From NCBI GenBank assembly GCA_003345545.1, contig PRDH01000081.1:1-64000 (forward strand): DNA of 64,000 nucleotides. Reading direction: 5' to 3'. The position numbers were made by a program, and so were the translations under genes. Position 1 is the stretch's first letter. Every line of letters starts with the position of its first letter. The DNA is from Candidatus Thorarchaeota archaeon. GTDB lineage: Archaea > Asgardarchaeota > Thorarchaeia > Thorarchaeales > Thorarchaeaceae. Shown one piece after another: positions 56,615 through 64,000 of this stretch. The notes under the pieces are model-generated. The model was not told where the DNA came from and did not search any database. It was given only the letters and a program-made list of their open reading frames with translations.

Positions 56615-59086
56615 TTGTCGAACTTAGAACCCAAAATCAAGTCCAAACGGTGGACACCTGAATCAGAGGCTGAACTGCTGGAAACTTGGGCAAAGGAAGA
56701 TACATACGAGTTCAATATGGACTCAGGGAAGAAGATCTACACGGTTGATACTCCCCCTCCCTATCTCTCAGGCCCCATGCACGTAGGGCAGGTCACGCAC
56801 TATACACAGATTGACGCTATTGCACGCTACAGACGAATGCAGGGGTTCGAGGTCAATTTCCCACTTGGAATTGATCGTAATGGTCTACCGGTAGAGATTC
56901 GAGTCGAGAAGGATCTCGGTATTAGTATGCACAGGACACCCCGTGATGAGTTTCTCCACCTGTGCAAGAAACGTCTAGATGATGATGAAAAGATAGCTAT
57001 TCGTGCCTTCAAGAGACTTGGAATCGCCTTCAACACGTATGAGGATAGGGGCAGTTATCGTACCGATAGCCCACGATTCAGGGCTGTGACTCAGGCCACG
57101 TTCATTGAGATTTGGAACAAGGGACTCGTGTATTCTGATGTACGTCCAAACAACTGGTGCTTTGAGTGTGGTACAACTATCGCAGATGCTGAAGTGGAGT
57201 ACTCTGAGCGTCAGACTACCCTGAACTATCTACACTTTGAGGTAGAAGGACTTGATCCGATTGAGATTGCTACAACAAGACCTGAGCTACTCTGTGCATG
57301 TGGCGCAGTGTTTGTTCATCCTGATGATGCACGATATTCTGCTTATCATGGAAAGAAAGCCAGGGTTCCAATCTTCAACATTGAAGTACCCATAATAGCA
57401 AGCTCTGCTGCTCAGATGGAGTTTGCCACAGGAGCTCTAATGGTCTGTAGTTATGGTGATCAGGCTGATGTGATGGCTTTCAGAGATCATGCGCTTACTC
57501 CGATTGCTGCTGTTACACCTGAGGGTACAATGACTGAGGCTGCTGGGAAATATGCCGGCATGACGATGGCTGACGCTAGGAAAGCAATTCTGGCTGATCT
57601 CAAGAAGAAGAAACTGCTTATCCGACAGGAACAGACAATGCAGAGGATACCCCTATGCTGGCGTAGTGGTACACCCATTGAGTTCATTGCGATGAACGAG
57701 TATTACGTGAAACAGGTGGAGTTCGTCGAGGACCTGCTGAAGATCGCCAGAGAAATGACCTTCTACCCACCATTTCACAGGCAGATTCTCATTGATTGGC
57801 TCAACAGAGTCACTGTAGACTGGCCAGTCAGCAGACGCAGATACTATGGCACTGAAATCCCAATCTGGTACTGCAAGTCATGCGGAGCGGCTGTTCTTCC
57901 TGAGCTGACTGGAGAGCCTAAGTATTACCAACCATGGCGAGAGAATCCTCCCTTCTCTAAGTGTCCCAAGTGTGGTGTGGAAGAGGGATTCAGAGGAGAA
58001 GAACGCACCTTTGATACATGGATGGACTCGTCTACTACTGGCCTCCAAATCATAGGATTCATGCGTAATGAAAAGCTGTTCAAGAAAGCCTTTGGAAACG
58101 TACTTCGCCCACAGGGAAAGGACATTGTAAGGACTTGGCTCTATTACTCTCTTCTCCGGACTCTGCAGCTGACAGGGAAGCCTGCGTTTAAAGAAGCATG
58201 GATTTCCGGTCATGTAGTGGATGAAAACGGCGAAACAATGAGCAAGTCCAAAGGCAACTCACCACCTCCGATGCCATTCGTCGAGAAGTATGGTGCCGAT
58301 GCGATGCGTATGTTCGGAATTCTTGAGGCTGGACTCGGCAGCGATGTTCGTTTCTCCGAGGATCGCTTGGCTGGAGTATCGAAATTCATGACCAAGCTCT
58401 GGAATATCGCTCGTTTCATCTCGATGTTTCCAATACCCAAAGAGATGGGATTCAAGAAGCTCACTAGTGTGGATCAATGGATTCTTGCAGAACTGAACAA
58501 GGTCTTGGAGCGAATAGTGCCTGAATGTGATCTTCTTGACTTTCACAAGCCCGCAACAGAAGTCCGAGGATTCACTTGGAACTTCTTCGCGGACATTGTC
58601 ATGGAGATGATCAAGGGACGTGCACTCAATACGAACGGCACCTTTTCAGCAGATGAACAGAAATCTGCCTGGTCCACCTTACATGAGGTATTGAAGAAAG
58701 TGACTCGAGCACTGGCTCCAATTACTCCCTTCATCACTGATCGAATCTACAGAGAGCTCTATGATGAGAGAGGAGTTCACAGACAGAGCTATCCCTTAGT
58801 GCGTAAGGACTGGGAGTCAGATTTGACGGAACACACAGTGCTCTTGCTTCAGACAAACCAAGCACTCTGGAAATTCAAGCGTGAGAATGGGATTTCACTG
58901 AGACAGGGACTCCCTGAGGCCTATATCCCAGAGAATCTTAGACCTTGGTCAAAGGACCTTCAGGCAATGCATGGCATTGAGAGAATCAGCTTTGGACAGC
59001 CCAACGATGCCAAGTTTGTGGAAGTCAAGTTTCTTGAGGTGGAAGGTGCAATCTACATTCGTCCCCCGGCAGAGAATAAGACATGA
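56615..59086 (+). CDS. valS: Valyl-tRNA synthetase
   Basis: 'PPPYLSGPMHVGQVTHYTQIDAIARYRRMQGFEVNFPLGIDRNGLPVE', 'FDTWMDSSTTGLQ', 'GETMSKSKGN'; TTG at 56615 preceded by AGGAG. Confidence 0.88.
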   Translation: MSNLEPKIKSKRWTPESEAELLETWAKEDTYEFNMDSGKKIYTVDTPPPYLSGPMHVGQVTHYTQIDAIARYRRMQGFEVNFPLGIDRNGLPVEIRVEKDLGISMHRTPRDEFLHLCKKRLDDDEKIAIRAFKRLGIAFNTYEDRGSYRTDSPRFRAVTQATFIEIWNKGLVYSDVRPNNWCFECGTTIADAEVEYSERQTTLNYLHFEVEGLDPIEIATTRPELLCACGAVFVHPDDARYSAYHGKKARVPIFNIEVPIIASSAAQMEFATGALMVCSYGDQADVMAFRDHALTPIAAVTPEGTMTEAAGKYAGMTMADARKAILADLKKKKLLIRQEQTMQRIPLCWRSGTPIEFIAMNEYYVKQVEFVEDLLKIAREMTFYPPFHRQILIDWLNRVTVDWPVSRRRYYGTEIPIWYCKSCGAAVLPELTGEPKYYQPWRENPPFSKCPKCGVEEGFRGEERTFDTWMDSSTTGLQIIGFMRNEKLFKKAFGNVLRPQGKDIVRTWLYYSLLRTLQLTGKPAFKEAWISGHVVDENGETMSKSKGNSPPPMPFVEKYGADAMRMFGILEAGLGSDVRFSEDRLAGVSKFMTKLWNIARFISMFPIPKEMGFKKLTSVDQWILAELNKVLERIVPECDLLDFHKPATEVRGFTWNFFADIVMEMIKGRALNTNGTFSADEQKSAWSTLHEVLKKVTRALAPITPFITDRIYRELYDERGVHRQSYPLVRKDWESDLTEHTVLLLQTNQALWKFKRENGISLRQGLPEAYIPENLRPWSKDLQAMHGIERISFGQPNDAKFVEVKFLEVEGAIYIRPPAENKT

Positions 59087-59107
59087 TAATGCCCGCTCCA
59101 CTCGATT

Positions 59108-59542
59108 CTATCCCACTGTCACTTCATTTACATGCTCAGTTGGACACTTCATGCTGTTGGACACAAGGCAGTACTTCCCAGCGAGTTCCAACGCTCGTTC
59201 TGCCTTTGGTATGAGATCTTCAGTGTCGACCGTCACCTTTGTTCTCAGAAGAAGCTTGGTGAACTGAAAGCCCTTCTCCACCTTCTCCAGCGTTCCAAGC
59301 CCTTCACAGGCGAATGACTTGAATTCAACGTGTACTTTCTTTGCGAATGTAATGAAGGTTGTCAGGAAACATGAGGTGGCAGCTGCTACAAAGAGGTCCT
59401 CTGGACTGATGATTCCTTCAGGTCCATCGAATTCAGGAGGTGCTGAGATCTGTATCTTGGGTTTTCCTTTTACAGTCAGATCTCCAACCCTACCGTGTGT
59501 CCAATCAATCTTCACAAGATACTCGTGTGACTCGTCACTCAT
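59108..59542 (-). CDS. OsmC-like protein
   Basis: 'SPEDLFVAAATSCFLTTFITFAKKVHVEFKSFACEGLGTLEK', 'SMKCPTEHVNEVTV'. Confidence 0.88.
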   Translation of the reverse strand: MSDESHEYLVKIDWTHGRVGDLTVKGKPKIQISAPPEFDGPEGIISPEDLFVAAATSCFLTTFITFAKKVHVEFKSFACEGLGTLEKVEKGFQFTKLLLRTKVTVDTEDLIPKAERALELAGKYCLVSNSMKCPTEHVNEVTVG

Positions 59543-59603
59543 CTCTTTCGCCGTAGTTTCTAGCCTTCATCTCCATGAAAAAAGGATTTGGTTCTTGCCG
59601 CAA

Positions 59604-60038
59604 CTACAGAACAACAATCTCAACATCATGTGAGATTGGGCACTTCATACTGTTACCAACAAAACAATACTTCTTTGCTAGCTCTAGGGCCCGACCAATC
59701 TTATCACGAAGCTCTTCGGATTCAATCTGGGCTCTAGCCCTTATCCGAATTCTGGTTATCTCAAAGCTGCGACCGACCTTCTCCAGTGTCCCGACAGCAT
59801 CACATGTGAATGCCTTGAAATCGATGTGCATCTTTCTTGTGAAATCGACGAAGCCATTCATGTAGCAGACTGATGCGGAGGCTACAAAGAGGTCTTCTGG
59901 AGAATGATAGTTCGCCTCCTCAGGATCGCTTGATGAGGTACCAGTTCTTATGACTGCTTTCCCCTCGACTGATAACTTGCCGGTCCTTCCACCGGTCCAG
60001 ACAAGGCTCACAGGAAAAAGTGTTGGCTCTTCACTCAT
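59604..60038 (-). CDS. OsmC-like protein (tandem paralogue)
   Basis: 'SPEDLFVASASVCYMNGFVDFTRKMHIDFKAFTCDAVGTLEK', 'SMKCPISHDVEIVV'. Confidence 0.88.
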   Translation of the reverse strand: MSEEPTLFPVSLVWTGGRTGKLSVEGKAVIRTGTSSSDPEEANYHSPEDLFVASASVCYMNGFVDFTRKMHIDFKAFTCDAVGTLEKVGRSFEITRIRIRARAQIESEELRDKIGRALELAKKYCFVGNSMKCPISHDVEIVVL

Positions 60039-60098
60039 TCAATACACCTATCCTTTCTCTTGCATAGTCCTGAAAAAGCATTTAGGCGTGGCAACGCT

Positions 60099-60872
60099 CT
60101 ATCCCTTTTCGCCCTTGAAGACGGCAAAGAACGGAATTCGATGCTCTCGATCAAAGAACGCATCATCAGCTGTTGGCTGGGGCTCTCTGAAGGCTACGAG
60201 ATTGAAGCCAGAAGCAATTAGCGCATTCAGGTATGTGCCAAGAGTTCTGTGAAAGAAGCTTATTGCTGCTGGAAATCTCTCGCCTGTCCGAGTGGTCCAA
60301 TAACGTTCGTACTCTCTCTCATCAAAGTACTTGTCGACTTTGAAGTACACCCCCTCTCTTCTTCCAGTCTTAGGGTCTTTCTCACCCATCTCCCAAGAAC
60401 CAGGACCATAGAGATTGAAGGCAGGGTGCACGATGGAGAATACAAGATGTCCACCTTCTCGAAGGACTCGGTAGAACTCTCTGAGTGCCTCTCTGAGGCA
60501 TGGAACATTCAGAAGGACTAGATTTGCGAGCACAATGTCGAATTCGTGGTCTGGAATCGAATCCAGATGACATATGTCCGTCGCTCTGTATTCAACGATG
60601 ATTCCCTCGCGCTTTGCCAGGCTCCTAGACGTTTCTATTAGACGCTCAGATAAGTCGACAGCAGTGACAGAAGCTCCCTTCCCTGCGTAATATCGAGATA
60701 GGTATCCCTCTCCACACCCTGCATCAAGGAGCTTCTTGCCCTTGACATCACCGAGGAGCTGCTCGACGCATGGATTCAGAATGTGTCTGTGGTGAGGTGT
60801 ACCACTTTCTGCAATGAGATCCGCGAATGCCTCTGCATTAGCTTCCCACTGCTGTCGAAATCGGTCGTCCAT
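60099..60872 (-). CDS. SAM-dependent methyltransferase
   Basis: 'KLLDAGCGEGYLSRYYAGKGASVTAVDLSERLIE'. Confidence 0.9.
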   Translation of the reverse strand: MDDRFRQQWEANAEAFADLIAESGTPHHRHILNPCVEQLLGDVKGKKLLDAGCGEGYLSRYYAGKGASVTAVDLSERLIETSRSLAKREGIIVEYRATDICHLDSIPDHEFDIVLANLVLLNVPCLREALREFYRVLREGGHLVFSIVHPAFNLYGPGSWEMGEKDPKTGRREGVYFKVDKYFDEREYERYWTTRTGERFPAAISFFHRTLGTYLNALIASGFNLVAFREPQPTADDAFFDREHRIPFFAVFKGEKG

Positions 60873-61095
60873 GAGCTGTCAACCTAGATCGGCTCTTCTC
60901 AAGTTTTCGCTTGCCTAACCATATTCTATCCCAGGCCTTGCGGACCCGTTTTCTGGTCTTCCCAAGTACTGGGCAACGGTCTACTTGATTGCAGGCCCCA
61001 CTTCGGCTGCAATCTCGTTTTCTACGTGAATTCATGACAAATCAGACCAATCAAAATAAGAGGTCGTAGATATCCGTGCATTTTGGTAGTTCAAG

Positions 61096-62298
61096 ATGGT
61101 CATCGACGAACGGCACTCAGATGAAGCAAAAACAGAGAGAAATCCGGCATACGTGCTTGGACTCGCCTCTTTGCTTAATGATACTGGATCTGATATGATT
61201 GCTCCTATCTGGCCTGCCTTTCTTACCACTCAGCTTGGCATAGATCCCGGTGTTGTACAGATGATTGATGGTCTGGCATTGACAGTCACTTCCCTCTCAA
61301 AGCTAGGCGCTGGCTATGCTTCAGACAAAACAGGCAAACGGAAGCCATTCATTGCTCTGGGATATGCCCTGTCGTCTATTGCACGCATAGGATTCATTCT
61401 TGCCACCTTTGGATACCAGTTCTTCCAGATACTCCTCTGGAAGTCTATGGACCGACTTGGCAAAATGCGAGGGCCCCCACGTGATGCAATAGTTGCTGCT
61501 TACGCATCAGAGAAGAAACGGGGACGTACATTTGGTGTACTGCGGGCACTTGACACCACAGGTGCAGTTCTGGGCTCGTTTATTACCCTCCTTCTCTTTG
61601 CCTATTTAGGTTATACGGGGATTATCCTGTTGGCCGTTGTTCCAGGTCTCGGTTCCGTTGTTGTAGTTTCTGCACTTATAAAGGAAAGAAGAGGAAGAGA
61701 TGCCTTCAAGGGGGTGAATTTCCGTGGTCTTGACCGCAATCTTAAGGTATTTCTCGTGGCCTCTGTTCTCTTTGCTCTTGCGACTTTCAGCTACTCACTA
61801 TTGATTCTCTATTCAGCCACTTTTGGGCACACAGTCATTCAACAGACGGCTCTCTATCTGCTGTTCACGATTGTGTACGCTGCCACAGCATACCCCTTTG
61901 GCAGAATCTCGGATAGGGTGGGTCGAAAACCTGTACTAATTGCTGCCTTCCTCTTCTTGATACTGACAGCAGTCTGGGCCTACTCATTCACCACTGATAT
62001 GCTGACTATCGTGCCTCTCTTCATCCTCTTTGGACTGATGAATGGTGCTCTCGATCCTGTTCAGACAAGCCTGGTCGCTGACCTAGTGGAGGAGAAGCGC
62101 CGTGCGAGTGTCATTGGAGCATTTCAAATGGCGATTGGTATGTCCGCGCTTCCTGGGGGACTGATTATTGGATATCTCTGGGATCAATTCAATCCTCAAG
62201 CAGTCTTCCTGTATTCAATCGTTCTCACATTTCTAGCATTGATTCTACTGTTACTCATACGAACGAAAAGGAGCGAACTGGTAACCAGCGCAAGTTGA
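61096..62298 (+). CDS. MFS transporter
   Basis: 'ALGYALSSIARIGFILATF', 'RISDRVGRKPVLIAAFLFLILTAVWAYSF'. Confidence 0.9.
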   Translation: MVIDERHSDEAKTERNPAYVLGLASLLNDTGSDMIAPIWPAFLTTQLGIDPGVVQMIDGLALTVTSLSKLGAGYASDKTGKRKPFIALGYALSSIARIGFILATFGYQFFQILLWKSMDRLGKMRGPPRDAIVAAYASEKKRGRTFGVLRALDTTGAVLGSFITLLLFAYLGYTGIILLAVVPGLGSVVVVSALIKERRGRDAFKGVNFRGLDRNLKVFLVASVLFALATFSYSLLILYSATFGHTVIQQTALYLLFTIVYAATAYPFGRISDRVGRKPVLIAAFLFLILTAVWAYSFTTDMLTIVPLFILFGLMNGALDPVQTSLVADLVEEKRRASVIGAFQMAIGMSALPGGLIIGYLWDQFNPQAVFLYSIVLTFLALILLLLIRTKRSELVTSAS

Positions 62299-62304
62299 AG
62301 ATGG

Positions 62305-62408
62305 TGGACCGGGCGAGATTTGAACTCGCGGCCTTCTGAAGTGTCGGCCTGTGGCTAACACCAGCAAGCTTGCGAATCAGACGATCTACCGGTCTGATCT
62401 ACCGGCCC
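62305..62408 (-). tRNA. tRNA-Ala(CGC) with canonical 37/38 intron (about 62341-62370); CCA encoded at 62302-62304
   Basis: Acceptor GGGCCGG/CCGGTCC including G3:T70, anticodon stem TCTGA/TCAGA, loop TTCGCA + intron, T arm GCGAG-TTCAAAT-CTCGC. Confidence 0.9.
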
Positions 62409-62460
62409 ACTGAGATGCTTCTCCGTATGGATTTCTTAAAAGATTGTCTGCTCATATGAA

Positions 62461-62754
62461 TCAGATCTCAATCCCAAATGCCTCGGAGAACCGTTCCATT
62501 CTAAGGAACTCCCGAAGGAACTCTCTGCCTTTCTCTGTCAGCAGGTATGACCGATTGTTACTATCAGGGCCCACCTCTTGCACGAGTGCTTTTTCGACCA
62601 GTTCTTCCAGATATTGGGTCAATCGATCATGGGACAGATTTGCCGCGTAGAGTATCTTAGTCGGGCCTGTGCCTTCCTCCCCCTCACTCTGAATGGCACG
62701 CATCATATCTGCTAGGATGCGCATCTTTGAGCGATAGGGTCGCTTCTTACTCAT
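62461..62754 (-). CDS. Archaeal winged-helix DNA-binding protein
   Basis: 'GPTKILYAANLSHDRLTQYLEELVEKALVQEVGPDSNNRSYLLTEKGREFL'. Confidence 0.85.
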   Translation of the reverse strand: MSKKRPYRSKMRILADMMRAIQSEGEEGTGPTKILYAANLSHDRLTQYLEELVEKALVQEVGPDSNNRSYLLTEKGREFLREFLRMERFSEAFGIEI

Positions 62755-63368
62755 ACGTTTCGGCCTGCCTTATAGAGCATGACCAATAGCGACAAGAAAC
62801 CAAGGAATTGCGCTCCTTGGCTCAACAGATAGAGGCCGGGAGCTGCAGCGACTTGAGCCATCATAATGTGGCTCAATAGGATGAGGAAGAATCCAACTAG
62901 GACATAACGTGCGAACTTGCTACGCGTTGCCAAGTAGTTGAGGATGGCCTGGAGAACCACCACGACTAGTACCAGTATTGCAACGATCTCGAGACTCGGA
63001 TTGACCAGAAAGGTTGCCATCAACAGCATAGTGACACTTGCTGTGTCTTGGTTCTCTGTTTCCCTACGTGTGGGTTTCGTGGAGATTACGAAAATGGCAT
63101 AGGCCATGATTCTGGATACTCCGTAGGCTATTGTGACAATGTCGGAGATTACATCTGTTGGTTCCCTTACAAGAAAATACCATGTCCCAATCACTCGCCC
63201 GAACATGCCTGCAGATAGGACAAGGAATCCAGTAGATAGATCTGAGAGTCTCTTCTCACCAGTCAGTCGATATGCCTTTGTGGCATAGTAAGACACCATC
63301 AAGGCGATTATCCCACTGACTGCTTCAAAGAGTAAGTCTAGTCTGATGATTCCGGGATCTACTTGCAT
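62751..63368 (-). CDS. Multi-TM membrane protein, overlaps start of winged-helix gene
   Basis: About six hydrophobic segments; 4-bp overlap with 62461-62754. Confidence 0.65.
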   Translation of the reverse strand: MQVDPGIIRLDLLFEAVSGIIALMVSYYATKAYRLTGEKRLSDLSTGFLVLSAGMFGRVIGTWYFLVREPTDVISDIVTIAYGVSRIMAYAIFVISTKPTRRETENQDTASVTMLLMATFLVNPSLEIVAILVLVVVVLQAILNYLATRSKFARYVLVGFFLILLSHIMMAQVAAAPGLYLLSQGAQFLGFLSLLVMLYKAGRNV

Positions 63369-63700
63369 TGGGTGACGCCTGTCCTATTCTTGTCAGCTTT
63401 GGTCTTATTACTGGTGAATGAATCATCTATGGCTTTTCTCTAATTCGGTGACATAATCCCCTGCTTCAGACGGTCTTTAGTGCGGATACTTCTTCTAGAT
63501 GAATCATCTAGTGGTATCGTTCATCGCGCCTTTATATCGAGAATGCACTATACTTAACGTGCAAATCATGGAGCATGCCAAGAAGGCACTTGCATTCGTG
63601 GTTGCACAGATGGGCCGAACTCTCACGGCCCAACACATGATGGAAGAGTTCCGACAACTGCAAGATGAGCAGACAGGTAGACACTGTTTCTGCTTTGAAA

Positions 63701-63718
63701 GGCGGAGGAAACTCCGCC
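63701..63718. terminator. Hairpin GGCGGAG-GAAA-CTCCGCC (GNRA tetraloop), probable terminator between convergent units
   Basis: Read directly; flanked by T/A-rich tracts. Confidence 0.5.
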
Positions 63719-63736
63719 CTTCCATCGCCTTTTGTT

Positions 63737-63997
63737 CTATCCCTCTTTCTTCTCTAGCATAGACTCTATCTTGTCCAATCGGTCCTTGAGGTCTCTGTTT
63801 TGTTTCTCCAGTTCTTCTATACTCTTTTTCAGAGAATCGATTTCTTTTGGCTCCTTCTTCTTGCTCAGGTTTCTAATAGCAATCCTGCATCTACGAACGG
63901 TTCCACTCTCGGCAGCCTGCTCAGCAAGCCGTGACAGCGCAGGTATGAGAGATGCGTCCTCATAGTCTGAAATTGCGGAGATCGTCATGCTCTGCAC
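63737..63997 (-). CDS. C-terminal part of HEAT-like/coiled-coil protein (possibly truncated by window edge)
   Basis: 'AISDYEDASLIPALSRLAEQAAESGTVRRCRIAIRNLSKK' then coiled coil 'SLKKSIEELEKQNRDLKDRLDKIESML'; frame open to the edge. Confidence 0.6.
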   Translation of the reverse strand: MQSMTISAISDYEDASLIPALSRLAEQAAESGTVRRCRIAIRNLSKKKEPKEIDSLKKSIEELEKQNRDLKDRLDKIESMLEKKEG

Positions 63998-64000
63998 TCG

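Noticed and set aside
63499-63762. Small plus-strand ORF 'MEHAKKALAFVVAQMGRTLTAQHMMEEF...'
   Set aside because: Runs through a hairpin terminator and overlaps an antisense ORF; coding status undecidable from sequence alone.
1-64000. CRISPR array, transposon, prophage or rRNA operon
   Set aside because: No regularly spaced repeats, transposase/integrase motifs, capsid/terminase genes or rRNA sequence recognised.

Overview
This 64 kb window is a chromosomal segment of an archaeon. Asgard affiliation, possibly Thorarchaeia-like, is inferred from gene content only. The left end has a partial COG2106/DUF171 SPOUT methyltransferase, a glycyl-radical enzyme and ribosomal proteins uL3-uL4-uL23-uL2, followed by an RHH regulator-FtsZ pair. 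Information-processing genes include SRP19, Gar1, a TFE-beta/RPC34-like factor, FtsJ/RlmE, Trm1, ValRS, PolX-PHP and an SmAP. Metabolic genes include KorBG, Mch, PyrB, PyrH, dCMP deaminase, a GH13 glucosidase, a cysteine desulfurase-SelD fusion, a CoA transferase-GNAT fusion, acetyl-CoA synthetase, a HDAC-family deacetylase, a split PEP-synthase-like pair and 4Fe-4S proteins. Eukaryote-like items are an LRR protein, a Urm1-like beta-grasp protein and a longin-like protein. The strongest unusual signal is in the tRNA genes. All five complete tRNA genes I could fold by hand (Thr-GGT, Pro-TGG, Ile-GAT, Leu-CAA, Ala-CGC) contain introns, seven in total. Three are in the T-loop, one is in the D-loop and three are at canonical 37/38. 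A degenerate array of truncated tRNA-Leu copies lies at 53.5-55.4 kb. No CRISPR array, transposase, integrase or rRNA gene was recognised. All family calls come from reading motifs by eye; no searches were run.
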